NCBI GenBank assembly: GCA_900751885.1
Contig: CAADTH010000064.1
Span: forward strand, 124,001 to 188,000
Reading direction: 5' to 3'
DNA: 64,000 bases
From: Clostridia bacterium
GTDB lineage: Bacteria > Bacillota > Clostridia > UBA1381
A program made the translations under genes and the position numbers. Positions 25,706-35,600 of this stretch are shown in pieces. The notes under the pieces are model-generated. The model did not search any database. It was not told the origin of the DNA and saw only the letters and a list, made by a program, of their open reading frames with translations. How positions within the stretch are numbered: the stretch's first letter is position 1; the number at the start of each line of letters is the position of its first letter.

Positions 25706-26998
25706 ATGATTTGGAATGAAGAAGTAGAAACGATGTCGGAAGGGGACATGAAAACACTCCAGCTAACAAGGCTTCAGGAGACGGTGGCACGGACGTACCA
25801 CAATGTTCCATTTTATAAGGAAAAACTCGATCAAATGGGAGTTAAGCCGGACGATATCAAAACCTTGGAGGATGTGAGAAAGCTTCCCTTTACCACAAAG
25901 ACAGACCTTCGCGACCACTATCCATATGGACTGTTTGCAGTGCCGATGCGCGATATCGTGCGGATTCATGCATCTAGTGGCACGACAGGCAAGCCGACTG
26001 TGGTGGGATACACCAAAGCGGATATTGACACGTGGAGCGAATGTATCGCGCGGCTTATCACCATGGCAGGAGGCGGACCGGATGATATCACACAAATTTC
26101 ATTCGGATATGGACTCTTCACCGGCGCGTTTGGACTTCATTATGGGATGGAGAAGATTGGTGCGGCGGTGATTCCGATGTCATCGGGTAATACCGAAAAG
26201 CAGCTCATGATTATGCAGGACTTTAAGCCCACCATTCTCATTAGCACACCGTCATATGCGCTTTATATGTCAGAGGTTGCGCAGGAGATGGGCATTACGC
26301 CGGACGACATTCATCTGCGCATTGGCATGTTCGGCGCGGAGGGACATACCGAACAGATGCGCCAGGAGCTGGAGAAGCGGTGGGGAATTGTCGCGACTGA
26401 AAACTATGGGCTCAGTGAGGTGACAGGTCCGGGTGTTGCCGGCGAGTGTACCCATCACACCGGAATGCACATCAATGAGGACTGTTTCCTTGTTGAAATT
26501 ATAGACCCGGAAACGGGTGAGGTGCTGCCGGATGGAGAGAAGGGCGAGGTCGTCATTACGCCGCTCAAAAAGGAAGGGCTTCCGCTTCTTCGTTATCGGA
26601 CAAAGGATATCAGCTGGATTATGCGCGGAGACTGTCCTTGCGGCAGAACGACTGCACGACTACATAAGATTCAGGGTCGTACCGACGATATGCTGATTAT
26701 CAAAGGCGTGAATGTATTCCCGTCACAGGTGGAAAGCGTCCTTCTTGGAATTGAACAAATCAGTCCACAGTATCAGCTTGTTGTGACGAAAAAGGGCTTT
26801 ACCGATGCCTTGGAAGTGAAAGTGGAAATTTCGGATGCGGCGCTTTTGGAACGATACAGTGAGCTCGAAGCACTGCGTAAAACAATTCATCATAAGCTCC
26901 ATACTGTATTGGGGATTGATGCTAAGGTAAGCTTGGTGGAACCGAAATCAATCGAACGCACGTCAGGCAAAGCAAAGCGTGTGCTCGATTTAAGATAA
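25706..26998 (+). CDS. Phenylacetate-CoA ligase family protein (first copy)
   Basis: AMP-forming aryl-acid CoA ligase that activates phenylacetate, indole-3-acetate or related acids. 430 residues: N-terminal YHNVPFYKEKLDQMG, the P-loop HASSGTTGKPTVVGYT at about 91-106, ENYGLSEVTGPG, and the C-terminal hinge YRTKDISW plus GRTDDMLIIKGVNVFPSQVE. It is the first gene of the operon with iorAB. In anaerobes such PaaK-iorAB gene clusters occur with amino-acid fermentation, where the ligase may also run backwards to conserve energy; direction cannot be read from the sequence. Confidence 0.9.
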   Translation: MIWNEEVETMSEGDMKTLQLTRLQETVARTYHNVPFYKEKLDQMGVKPDDIKTLEDVRKLPFTTKTDLRDHYPYGLFAVPMRDIVRIHASSGTTGKPTVVGYTKADIDTWSECIARLITMAGGGPDDITQISFGYGLFTGAFGLHYGMEKIGAAVIPMSSGNTEKQLMIMQDFKPTILISTPSYALYMSEVAQEMGITPDDIHLRIGMFGAEGHTEQMRQELEKRWGIVATENYGLSEVTGPGVAGECTHHTGMHINEDCFLVEIIDPETGEVLPDGEKGEVVITPLKKEGLPLLRYRTKDISWIMRGDCPCGRTTARLHKIQGRTDDMLIIKGVNVFPSQVESVLLGIEQISPQYQLVVTKKGFTDALEVKVEISDAALLERYSELEALRKTIHHKLHTVLGIDAKVSLVEPKSIERTSGKAKRVLDLR

Positions 26999-27023
26999 TA
27001 ACAGGTGAAAGGATTGGATTTTT

Positions 27024-28760
27024 ATGAAACGATTAATGCTCGGCAATGAGGCTGTAGCGCGGGGAGTATATGAAGCAGGCGTTACGGTCGCCTCATCATA
27101 CCCCGGCACCCCGAGTACAGAGATTACAGAATGTATTGCGAAATATGACGAGATTTATTCCGAATGGGCGCCGAATGAGAAGGTGGCGGCGGAGGTCGCA
27201 ATCGGTGCATCTATCGCCGGTGCGAGAAGCATGTCCTGCATGAAGCATGTCGGAATGAATGTAATGGCTGACCCGATGTTTACCGTCAGCTATACAGGCG
27301 TCAACGGCGGATTGGTGTTCTGTGTTGCGGACGACCCGGGAATGCACAGCTCCCAGAATGAACAGGACAGCCGCCACTATGCAAAAGCGTCAAAGATTAT
27401 GATGCTTGAACCGTCTGACAGCGGAGAGTGCAAAGAATTTGTGAAAAAAGCATATACATACAGTGAACAGTTTGATACGCCGGTCATTATCCGGCTTTCC
27501 ACCAGAGTATCGCACTCTCAAAGCCTGGTGGAGGAATGTCCGAGAGAGGACGTACCGCTTAGAGATTACGAAAAAAATCCTGCAAAGTATGTCATGATGC
27601 CAGGTATGGCGAAAAAGCGCCATGTTGTGGTAGAGGACAGAATGCGTGCGCTCGCACAGTTTGCAGACGAGTGCGAACTCAACACAGTCGAGATGAATTC
27701 TGATAAAATCGGTGTGATTGCAAGCGGAATTTCCTATCTGTACGCAAAGGAAGCGCTGGGCGATAAGGCAAGCTTTTTAAAGCTCGGTATGGTATATCCA
27801 CTGCCGGACAACATGATAAAAGACTTTGCATCCAAGGTAGAGAAGGTTTACGTGATAGAAGAGCTTGACCCTGTATTTGAAGAGCACTGCAGGGCACTTG
27901 GAATAGAAATTATTGGCAAGGATGAATTTACCCTTCTCGGCGAGTACACACCGACTATGATTCGAAAGGTGGTTCTTGGAGAGGACGCGCCTGAAAAAAT
28001 TGAGATAAAAGAAGACATTCCAGTGCGTCCGCCTGTTATGTGTGCAGGATGTCCACATAGAGGAACCTTCTATATTCTTAAAAAATTAGGGCTTGTGGTA
28101 AGCGGTGATATCGGCTGCTATACGCTTGGTGCGTCCGCTCCTCTTTCGAGCGTGGATACCACCATCTGCATGGGAGCGAGTGTCAGTGCGGCGCATGGTA
28201 TGGCGAAGGCACGCGGGAAAGAGTTTAACAAAAAGCTTGTCTCTGTTATCGGTGACTCTACCTTTATGCACTCAGGCATTACAGGTCTTGTGGATATTGT
28301 CTACAATAAGGGCAACAATACGGTTATTATTTTGGATAACTCCATTACAGGAATGACAGGACATCAAGACAATCCAACCACTGGATATACGATAAAAAAA
28401 GAACCGACCAAGCAGGTGAATCTCATCACACTGTGCAAGTCAGTTGGGATTGACCGTGTGGTAGTGGCAGACCCATTTGATTTACAGAGCTTTGAGAAGG
28501 TAGTCAAGGAGGAAGTGGAAGCGGAGGAGCCATCTGTTATCATTGCACAGCGTCCATGTGCGCTGTTAAAGACAGTGAAGTATACTGGACACTGTAAAAT
28601 CAATGACAACTGTAAAAAGTGTAAAATGTGCATGAAGCTTGGCTGTCCTGCAATCTCCTGGGACGGCGAGACAATTCAGATTGATACCACACAGTGTAAC
28701 GGCTGTGGATTGTGCGTCAATGTATGCCCGTTTGGTGCAATAGAAAAGGTGGGTGAGTGA
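27024..28760 (+). CDS. iorA: Indolepyruvate:ferredoxin oxidoreductase, alpha subunit
   Basis: Catalytic subunit that oxidatively decarboxylates aryl 2-oxoacids (from Trp, Phe, Tyr) to aryl-acetyl-CoA with reduction of ferredoxin. 578 residues: N-terminal pyrimidine-binding domain (MLGNEAVARGVYEAGVTVA, SYPGTPSTEITE), thiamine diphosphate domain (GDIGCYTLGASAPL, GDSTFMHSGITGL) at about 360-460, and two C-terminal [4Fe-4S] clusters (CKKCKMCMKLGCP and CNGCGLCVNVCP). It overlaps or abuts iorB, the partner subunit, directly downstream. Confidence 0.95.
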   Translation: MKRLMLGNEAVARGVYEAGVTVASSYPGTPSTEITECIAKYDEIYSEWAPNEKVAAEVAIGASIAGARSMSCMKHVGMNVMADPMFTVSYTGVNGGLVFCVADDPGMHSSQNEQDSRHYAKASKIMMLEPSDSGECKEFVKKAYTYSEQFDTPVIIRLSTRVSHSQSLVEECPREDVPLRDYEKNPAKYVMMPGMAKKRHVVVEDRMRALAQFADECELNTVEMNSDKIGVIASGISYLYAKEALGDKASFLKLGMVYPLPDNMIKDFASKVEKVYVIEELDPVFEEHCRALGIEIIGKDEFTLLGEYTPTMIRKVVLGEDAPEKIEIKEDIPVRPPVMCAGCPHRGTFYILKKLGLVVSGDIGCYTLGASAPLSSVDTTICMGASVSAAHGMAKARGKEFNKKLVSVIGDSTFMHSGITGLVDIVYNKGNNTVIILDNSITGMTGHQDNPTTGYTIKKEPTKQVNLITLCKSVGIDRVVVADPFDLQSFEKVVKEEVEAEEPSVIIAQRPCALLKTVKYTGHCKINDNCKKCKMCMKLGCPAISWDGETIQIDTTQCNGCGLCVNVCPFGAIEKVGE

Positions 28761-28761
28761 G

Positions 28762-29346
28762 ATGGAAAAGGGAATGAAAATTATGATTGTGGGCGTCGGC
28801 GGACAGGGAACGCTTCTCGCAAGCCGTATCCTTGGGAATGTCGCAATCAACGAGGGATATGACGTTAAGGTTTCTGAGGTACATGGAATGTCACAGCGCG
28901 GCGGAAGTGTTGTGACCTATGTGAAATATGGCGATAAGGTTTATTCTCCGATTATCGACGAGGGAGAAGCAGATATTATTTTGGCATTTGAGCTTTTGGA
29001 GGCATACCGCGCGCTTCCGTACTTGAAAAAGGGCGGAAAAATCATTGTCAATACACAGGAAATGAATCCAATGCCGGTGATTATCGGTGCGGCGGAGTAT
29101 CCGGCTGATATCGAACAGAAAATCGGTGCGCAGGCAGATTTGGTCTCGGTTGATGCACTCTCACTTGCCAAAGAGGCAGGGAACATCAAAGCGGTAAATG
29201 TGGTGCTCATCGGTGTGATGGCAAGAAGTACAGATGTGCCGTATGAAAAATGGATTGATGCGCTTCGTCAGACTGTACCGGAAAAATTTATCGATGTAAA
29301 CCTCAAAGCGTTCGACCTCGGCTATAACGGACAAAAGGAGGCGTAA
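28762..29346 (+). CDS. iorB: Indolepyruvate:ferredoxin oxidoreductase, beta subunit
   Basis: Gamma-domain partner of IorA; completes the coenzyme-A and 2-oxoacid binding site. 194 residues with the family start IMIVGVGGQGTLLASRILG, VSEVHGMSQRGGSVVTYVKYG and IILAFELLEAYRALPYL. ATG 28762 was chosen, one base after the iorA stop and behind GGTGGGTGAG; ATG 28771 and GTG 28753 are also in frame. Confidence 0.93.
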   Translation: MEKGMKIMIVGVGGQGTLLASRILGNVAINEGYDVKVSEVHGMSQRGGSVVTYVKYGDKVYSPIIDEGEADIILAFELLEAYRALPYLKKGGKIIVNTQEMNPMPVIIGAAEYPADIEQKIGAQADLVSVDALSLAKEAGNIKAVNVVLIGVMARSTDVPYEKWIDALRQTVPEKFIDVNLKAFDLGYNGQKEA

Positions 29347-29349
29347 CCG

Positions 29350-30657
29350 ATGGCGTATTTCGACAAAGAGAATGAGTGCCTCAGCCGCGAGCAGATTAGG
29401 GAAAAACAATCGCAAAGCTTAGTGTGGCAAGTCAAGAGAATGTATGAAAATGTGTCTCTTTTTCGTGAGAGAATGAAGGAAAAGGGGATTGAGCCGGGCG
29501 ATGTGAAATCGGTAGACGATTTAAAAAACCTGCCGTTTTCCTATAAGCAGGATCTTCGGGATTACTATCCATATGGACTATTTGCAGTGCCGACGTCGGA
29601 AATCGTTCGGCTTCACGCGTCTAGCGGCACAACAGGAAAGCAGATTGTAGTCGGATATACCAGAAAGGACCTGGATGACTGGGCAACCTGCACAGCGCGT
29701 CAAATTGTCGCGACAGGAGGAGACAAAAACTCCTTTGTCCAGGTTTCCTATGGGTATGGTCTGTTTACAGGCGGCTTGGGACTTCACGGCGGCGCGGAAA
29801 AGCTGGGCGCTACCGTGGTGCCGACGTCATCGGGGAATACCCAGCGTCAAATTCAGACTATGATTGACTTTGGCTCCACGCACCTTTGTTGTACGCCATC
29901 GTATGCACTGTATCTCGGTGAGACAGTCGAGGATATGGGAGTAAAAGACCAGCTTAGCTTAAAAGCCGGAATCTTCGGTGCAGAGCCATGGACAGAGGAT
30001 ATGCGACGCGAAATCGAGAGCCGGCTAAACATTAAAGCGTATGATGTATATGGCTTGAGTGAAATCATGGGACCCGGTGTTGCATACGAGTGTGAAATGC
30101 AACATGGTATGCATATCTGTGAGGATATGTTTATCCCTGAAATCATTGACCCAGACACCGGCGAGGTGCTTCCGGAAGGCGCAACCGGTGAGCTTGTGTT
30201 CTCTACCATAACAAAGGAAGGATTTCCTGTTATCCGCTATCGCACAAGAGACATTGCCTCTCTCAACTATGAAACGTGTGCGTGTGGGAGAACATTCGTG
30301 CGTATGAACAAGCCGCAGGGAAGAAGCGATGACATGCTCATCATTCGCGGCATCAATGTATTTCCGTCCCAGATTGAGGAAGTGCTTTTAAAGATTGAAG
30401 GCAATGCAGTCACACCGAATTATTTAATTTTGGTAGACCGCGTGGATAACCGTGACACGCTTGAGGTACAGGTAGAAATGTCTGATACACTTTTTTCAGA
30501 TGAAGTCAAGTCTGTGGAGAGGGTGGAAGCGGAAATCAAATCGAGACTCAAAAGCGTTTTGGGACTTTCCGCGAAAATCCGTTTGGTGGAACCAAAATCC
30601 ATTGGGAGAAGTGAGGGAAAAGCAAAGCGTGTGATCGATAACCGAAAGTTACATTAA
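29350..30657 (+). CDS. Phenylacetate-CoA ligase family protein (second copy)
   Basis: 435 residues, same family and layout as the copy at 25706: YENVSLFRERMKEKG, HASSGTTGKQIVVGYTRKD, DVYGLSEIMGPG, YRTRDIASLNYETCACG and GRSDDMLIIRGINVFPSQIE. It starts three bases after iorB. The two ligases are clearly divergent paralogues rather than a recent duplication, so they probably handle different aryl acids (for example phenylacetate and indole- or 4-hydroxyphenylacetate). That split is inference. Confidence 0.9.
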   Translation: MAYFDKENECLSREQIREKQSQSLVWQVKRMYENVSLFRERMKEKGIEPGDVKSVDDLKNLPFSYKQDLRDYYPYGLFAVPTSEIVRLHASSGTTGKQIVVGYTRKDLDDWATCTARQIVATGGDKNSFVQVSYGYGLFTGGLGLHGGAEKLGATVVPTSSGNTQRQIQTMIDFGSTHLCCTPSYALYLGETVEDMGVKDQLSLKAGIFGAEPWTEDMRREIESRLNIKAYDVYGLSEIMGPGVAYECEMQHGMHICEDMFIPEIIDPDTGEVLPEGATGELVFSTITKEGFPVIRYRTRDIASLNYETCACGRTFVRMNKPQGRSDDMLIIRGINVFPSQIEEVLLKIEGNAVTPNYLILVDRVDNRDTLEVQVEMSDTLFSDEVKSVERVEAEIKSRLKSVLGLSAKIRLVEPKSIGRSEGKAKRVIDNRKLH

Positions 30658-30669
30658 GGAGGGAAGAAT

Positions 30670-31101
30670 ATGCTGGTAAAACAAATTTCAGTCTTTGTAG
30701 AAAATAAATTTGGACGTCTGGCAGAGATTATTAGTGTCTTGGCAAAGCACAGTATTGACATCAGTGCATTGTCTATTGCAGACACAACTGATTTTGGGAT
30801 TCTGCGCCTGATTGTCAGCGACCCGACACTGGCAGAGCACGTATTAAGAGAACACGGCATGACAGTGAAGTCAACGGACGTGATTGCGGTTGCTGTCGAA
30901 GATAAGCCGGGCGGACTTTCTAAGGTGTTAAATGAGCTAAAGGACAATCACATCGGGATTGAATATATGTATGCGTTTATTGGCAAGAGCGAAAACGGTG
31001 CGCTCGTTATCATTCGTGTTGACAAGCCAGATGAAGCAATCCGGATTTTGGAGGATACCAATATAACGGTGGTTGATGCAAAGGATGTATACCGCTTATA
31101 A
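30670..31101 (+). CDS. Tandem ACT-domain protein
   Basis: 143-residue protein made of two ACT domains (about 1-70: QISVFVENKFGRLAEIISVL; and about 71-143: IAVAVEDKPGGLSKVLNEL), folds that bind amino acids. No catalytic domain is attached. Such stand-alone ACT proteins recur beside paaK genes and are thought to sense the amino acid being degraded; the partner is unknown. It is the last gene of the operon, 12 bases after the second paaK. Confidence 0.88.
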   Translation: MLVKQISVFVENKFGRLAEIISVLAKHSIDISALSIADTTDFGILRLIVSDPTLAEHVLREHGMTVKSTDVIAVAVEDKPGGLSKVLNELKDNHIGIEYMYAFIGKSENGALVIIRVDKPDEAIRILEDTNITVVDAKDVYRL

Positions 31102-31125
31102 AAATGAAATATTCGGTTTATGTGT

Positions 31126-31155
31126 CTGTGCGCCTTAGTCAAAAAAGGCGCACAG
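31126..31155. other. Strong hairpin after the ACT gene
   Basis: Perfect 11-base stem CTGTGCGCCTT (31126-31136) with AAGGCGCACAG (31145-31155) and an 8-base loop. No T-run follows on either strand, so it is not a typical intrinsic terminator. It sits between the ACT gene and the next start codon; it may protect the upstream mRNA 3' end or act as a processing site. Confidence 0.6.
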
Positions 31156-31187
31156 AAAACAAGGTATGGCAGCGGAGGAATTGGCGT

Positions 31188-31646
31188 ATGAAGCGTTTCT
31201 TTGAAGCACTGACAAGTGAAGGAAAACATAAAGCACTACCCGAAGAGTTTGATTATTTTGGAAAACTGATTGGCAGTTGGAAAATAGATTATGTTGACAA
31301 TAGCAATTCCAGCGTGATGAAAGGCGAGTGGCATTTTTCATGGATTCTCGAGGGAATGGCAATACAGGACGTTATTGTTTTGCCCGGATTTGAATACGGA
31401 ACAACGCTTCGTGTTTACAACCCAGGCACATATGCTTGGGATGTTGCATATTGCTATACAGGAAAAATCATGCGGTTTGAGGCAAGAAAGCAAGATGATA
31501 AGATAGTTCTCACAAACATTGAGGATGAAAGAAGAAAATGGGTTTTTGTTGAAATTGAGGACAAGCATTTTCATTGGCAGGATGTTACAGTACAAGAGGA
31601 CGGCAAGTGGCATGTTAAGTTTGATTTATATGCCGAACGCATCTGA
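31188..31646 (+). CDS. Small lipocalin-like protein, DUF1579-type (function unknown)
   Basis: About 152 residues from ATG 31188, behind GCGGAGGAATTGGCGT. The in-frame ATG at 31104 would add 28 basic residues that run across the 31126-31155 hairpin, so it is less likely. The body alternates hydrophobic and charged residues as in a beta-barrel: FGKLIGSWKIDYVDN, GEWHFSWILEGMAIQDVIVLP, GTTLRVYNPGTYAWDVAYCY and WHVKFDLYAERI, a pattern like the DUF1579/lipocalin-like family. No signal peptide. Function is not known and the family match is from pattern only. Confidence 0.7.
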   Translation: MKRFFEALTSEGKHKALPEEFDYFGKLIGSWKIDYVDNSNSSVMKGEWHFSWILEGMAIQDVIVLPGFEYGTTLRVYNPGTYAWDVAYCYTGKIMRFEARKQDDKIVLTNIEDERRKWVFVEIEDKHFHWQDVTVQEDGKWHVKFDLYAERI

Positions 31647-31731
31647 TGAACATGTCTGTTTTACCTGATTGGGTATAATCGGTACATTCTCTTTAGATAT
31701 TCTGAATAGTGACAGACAGTGTTTTGCAAAT

Positions 31732-31767
31732 AAAAAAAGCTGGATAGTTTATCTATCCAGCTTTTTT
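31732..31767. terminator. Bidirectional terminator between the lipocalin-like gene and tRNA-Gly
   Basis: Perfect stem GCTGGATAG (31739-31747) with CTATCCAGC (31753-31761), loop TTTAT, A7 before and T6 after. It ends the leftward tRNA transcript and the rightward gene. Confidence 0.9.
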
Positions 31768-31770
31768 ATT

Positions 31771-31845
31771 TGGAGCGGAAGACGAGATTCGAACTCGCGA
31801 CGTTCACCTTGGCAAGGTGACGCTCTACCACTGAGCCACTCCCGC
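31771..31845 (-). tRNA. tRNA-Gly (anticodon GCC)
   Basis: 75-base tRNA on the minus strand, read from 31845 down to 31771. Acceptor stem GCGGGAG pairs with CTTCCGC, the anticodon loop is TTGCCAA (GCC, reads GGC/GGU), the T arm carries GTTCGAATC and the 3' CCA is encoded. A terminator follows at once and a consensus promoter precedes it, so it is a single-gene transcript. Confidence 0.97.
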
Positions 31846-31864
31846 ATCTCTTTTTTGCAAAAAC

Positions 31865-31893
31865 ATCATAGCATGAATCTGAAATTTTGTCAA
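31865..31893 (-). promoter_or_regulatory. tRNA-Gly promoter
   Basis: Minus strand: TTGACA (31893-31888), 17-base spacer, TATGAT (31870-31865). The -10 box ends 20 bases before the mature tRNA 5' end. Confidence 0.88.
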
Positions 31894-31936
31894 GTGTTTT
31901 TTTGTTTTTTCTGATATATTGCAAAAGCAATGTATC

Positions 31937-31965
31937 TTGAAAGAAGCATGATTTTATGGTACGAT
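31937..31965 (+). promoter_or_regulatory. Promoter of the histidine phosphatase gene
   Basis: TTGAAA at 31937-31942, 17-base spacer, TACGAT at 31960-31965; divergent from the tRNA promoter. Confidence 0.6.
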
Positions 31966-32016
31966 AATAAGACATGAGGAGAAATTTATGCGTAAAAAAC
32001 GAAAAAGGAGATGCAC

Positions 32017-32616
32017 ATGACAAAACTTTTTATACTGCGCCACGGACAGACCGAATCCAATGTGCGTGGGACGTATCTTGGGCATACGGACATTCCACTA
32101 AATGAGACAGGACAGCATCAGGCAAAGGAGCTTGGCAAGCGCTTGTCAACAGTTTGCTTTGATGCCGTTTATACCAGTCCCCAGCAGCGAGCCATAGAGA
32201 CAGCACAGCAAGTGATTTGCCAGCAGAAAAGTCCACTTGTTATGAAAATGAATGATGGACTTCGTGAGCGTGATTTTGGGATTTTTGACGACTTAACCCA
32301 TGAAGAAATACAAAAAAAGTATCCCAAGGAATTAAGCTGCTGGCTTGAGGACTGGATTGAGTATCAGATTCCAAAAGGGGAAAGCGCGCGTGAGGTGCAA
32401 AATCGGGTAGGGGATACCTTAGATAAAATTATAGCGGAAAATAAGGGAAGGACAGTTGCAGTTGTGACGCACTTGGGGGTGCTGCGCCATGCGATTGCGT
32501 ATCTTTTGAAATTGGACATTGCCGACGCATGGCATTTTACTGCGAAAAACTGTTCTGTCTGCAAGCTATACATTGATGACAACCAGTTTGCAGTCCTAAC
32601 CGCGTTAAATGCATAA
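32017..32616 (+). CDS. Histidine phosphatase family protein (phosphoglycerate mutase-like)
   Basis: 199 residues of the dPGM/CobC-type branch: the phosphohistidine motif FILRHGQTESN at residues 5-15, the second arginine region YTSPQQRAIETAQ, the acid RERDFGIFDDLTHEEI and the second histidine in VVTHLGVLRHAIAYLL. Substrate cannot be assigned; homologues include alpha-ribazole phosphatase and phosphosugar phosphatases. ATG 32017 was chosen because AAAAAGGAG abuts the alternative ATG at 32011. No cobalamin genes are near. Confidence 0.88.
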   Translation: MTKLFILRHGQTESNVRGTYLGHTDIPLNETGQHQAKELGKRLSTVCFDAVYTSPQQRAIETAQQVICQQKSPLVMKMNDGLRERDFGIFDDLTHEEIQKKYPKELSCWLEDWIEYQIPKGESAREVQNRVGDTLDKIIAENKGRTVAVVTHLGVLRHAIAYLLKLDIADAWHFTAKNCSVCKLYIDDNQFAVLTALNA

Positions 32617-32689
32617 AATTTATGCTTTACTTCTCAACTGAAAAAGTATAAAATAGAAACAGAATATTGACTTGTGATGGAGGGGCAAA

Positions 32690-35600
32690 ATGACAAACAC
32701 AGTAAGGCGGATTTATGTAGAAAAAAAAGCAGGGTTCGACGTGGAGGCGAGACAGGCTTTGGCGGACTGGAAGGAGAATTTATCTTTGGATGGACTGTCG
32801 AGTCTGCGTATTATCCACCGGTATGATGTGGAAGGAATCAATGAGGAGGAGTATCAAAAGGCGCGTTCTCTGATTTTTTCCGAGCCTCCTGTAGATGAGG
32901 CGTATGATGAAGCATTTCCTGTAGACGCCGGCGCACAGATGTTTGCGGTGGAATATCTTCCGGGGCAATTTGACCAGAGAGCGGCTTCGGCAGAGGAATG
33001 TATTTCTATCTTGACACAGAAAGCACGCCCGACTGTCCGTTCGGCGAAGGTATACGTCATTGAAGGACAAGTCTCAAGCGAAGAAGTAGCGCGTATCAAA
33101 GCGTATGTCATCAATCCGGTGGAAGCACGCGAGGCATCCTTAGAAAAGCCGGAAAGCCTTGATATGGAGGTGTTTATACCGGAGGATGTAAAGACCGTGG
33201 ATGGCTTTATCTCAAAGAATCAGGACGAGCTGAAGCTGCTTCTTTCTGACATGGGATTTGCAATGGATCTTGATGATTTGAATTTTTGCCAGGAATATTT
33301 CAAGCAGACAGAAAAGAGAAATCCGACTGTCACAGAGCTTCGCATGATTGACACGTATTGGTCGGACCATTGCCGTCATACAACATTTTCTACGAAAATC
33401 AATCATGTGCATATTCCGGAAGGAAAGTATGCAAATGAAATCCGGGCGGCATATGAGGAGTATCAAAGGTCAAAGAGTGAACTCTACGCACCGGATCGTG
33501 ATACCTGTCTGATGAATATGGCAACCATTATCGTAAAACAGCTAAAAAAAGCAGGAAAGCTAAAGGAAATCGATGAATCGGAAGAAATCAACGCGTGCAG
33601 TATCGTCGTAGACGTGGATGTAGACGGCAAGACAGAGCCTTGGCTGATTATGTTCAAAAACGAGACGCATAACCATCCGACAGAAATAGAGCCATTCGGC
33701 GGCGCGGCAACCTGTCTCGGCGGTGCGATTCGCGATCCGCTCTCCGGTCGCTCTTATGTGTATCAGGCAATGCGTGTGACGGGCAGCGGTGACCCTCGTG
33801 TATCCTTGAACGATACGCTTTCTGGAAAGCTGATGCAGAGAAAAATCACGACAGGGGCGGCGAGTGGATACAGCTCGTATGGGAATCAGATTGGACTTGC
33901 AACAGGACAGGTCGCGGAAATCTATCATCCAGGGTACATTGCAAAACGTATGGAAATCGGCGCGGTCATAGGCGCGGCTCCGAAGAAAAATGTTGTTCGT
34001 GAGACACCGGAGGAAGGGGACGTCATCATTCTTCTCGGCGGCAAGACAGGTCGCGACGGATGTGGCGGAGCGACAGGCTCATCCAAAGCACATACAGAAG
34101 AGTCTATTATGACCTGTGGATCAGAGGTACAAAAGGGAAATCCGCCGGTGGAGCGCAAAATTCAGCGCCTGTTCCGAAATGAAGCAGTGACAACTTTAAT
34201 TAAGCGGTGTAACGATTTTGGTGCGGGCGGTGTATCTGTTGCGATTGGTGAGCTCGCGGACGGACTTGTCATTGACCTTGATAAGGTTCCAAAAAAATAT
34301 GAGGGATTAGACGGTACCGAGCTTGCAATCAGTGAATCACAGGAGAGAATGGCAGTTGTGGTACGCGCTGGTGATGTGGACAAGTTTATCGCGTATGCAA
34401 ACAGCGAGAATCTCGAGGCGACGCCTGTTGCAGTCGTGACAAAGGAAAACCGCCTTGTGATGAACTGGAGAGGAAAGCGCATTTGCGATATCTCTCGTGA
34501 TTTTCTAAACACCAACGGTGCGACGAAAAATACGGATGTGGAGGTTGTACTTCCAGAGGAAGCGGATAACTTCTTTGCATATAAAGACACAGGGGACGTT
34601 CGGGAACGTTGGATGAATACATTATCTGACCTCAATGTCTGCTCACAAAAGGGACTTTGCGAAAAGTTTGACAGCACAATCGGCGCAGGAACAGTCTTGA
34701 TGCCGTTCGGAGGGAAGTACCAGCTGACGCCGACAGAGGGGATGGTTGCAAAGGTTCCGGTACAGGATGGACAAACGGATACTGCAACGGTTATGACGTT
34801 TGGATACAACCCGGACTTGTCAAGCTGGAGCCAGTATCACGGCGCAGCTTATGCAATCGTAGAATCTGTTTCCAAAGCGGTTGCGCTTGGCGCGGATTAC
34901 AAAAAGATTTATTTGACCTTCCAGGAATATTTTGAACGCTTGGGCACTGACGCAAAGCGTTGGGGCAAACCGTTTGCGGCATTGATGGGAGCATACAAAA
35001 CACAGCTTGCACTCGGCATTGCGGCAATCGGTGGAAAGGATTCCATGAGTGGGAGTTTCAATGACCTCCATGTGCCGCCGACACTGACATCCTTTGCGGT
35101 TGCGCCGATGAAGGCGTCCGATGCAGTGTCACAGGAATTAAAGAGGACGGATACAAAGTTGGTTTTATTCCAGCTTAAACGGACAGAGGACGATCTTCCT
35201 GACTTTGAAGCGCTCAAACAGATGTATGAGACAGTACATGCACTCCAGCAGAAGGGCTGTGTGTATGCGGCAAGTGTGACAAAGGGGCACGGACTGTGTG
35301 ATACAGTAACCAAAATGTGCTTTGGAAACGGAATTGGAGTCCATTTTGCAGATGGTATTTCCAGGGAAATGTTGTTTGGCAGTGATATTGGTTCTATCGT
35401 GCTGGAAGTGTCTGCTGACACGACTGTAGATGGTGCGTTAGAAATCGCACGCACACAAAGGGAAGCACAAATCGAGGTGTGCGGCGAGGTAATTTCACTT
35501 GCACAGGCAAAGGAGGTCTGGGAAAAGCCGCTTGAAAAGGTATTCCCGACGAGGGCAGGGAGCTTTACAAAAGAGCCTGAAACCTACAGCTATGATAAGC

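Noticed and set aside
31674..31679. TATAAT after the lipocalin-like gene
   Set aside because: No -35 box at a valid distance on the plus strand and no gene follows before the terminator at 31732.
32610..32626. Inverted repeat GCATAAA-A-TTTATGC at the end of the histidine phosphatase gene as a terminator
   Set aside because: Seven weak AT-rich pairs with a one-base centre cannot form a stable hairpin and no T-run follows.
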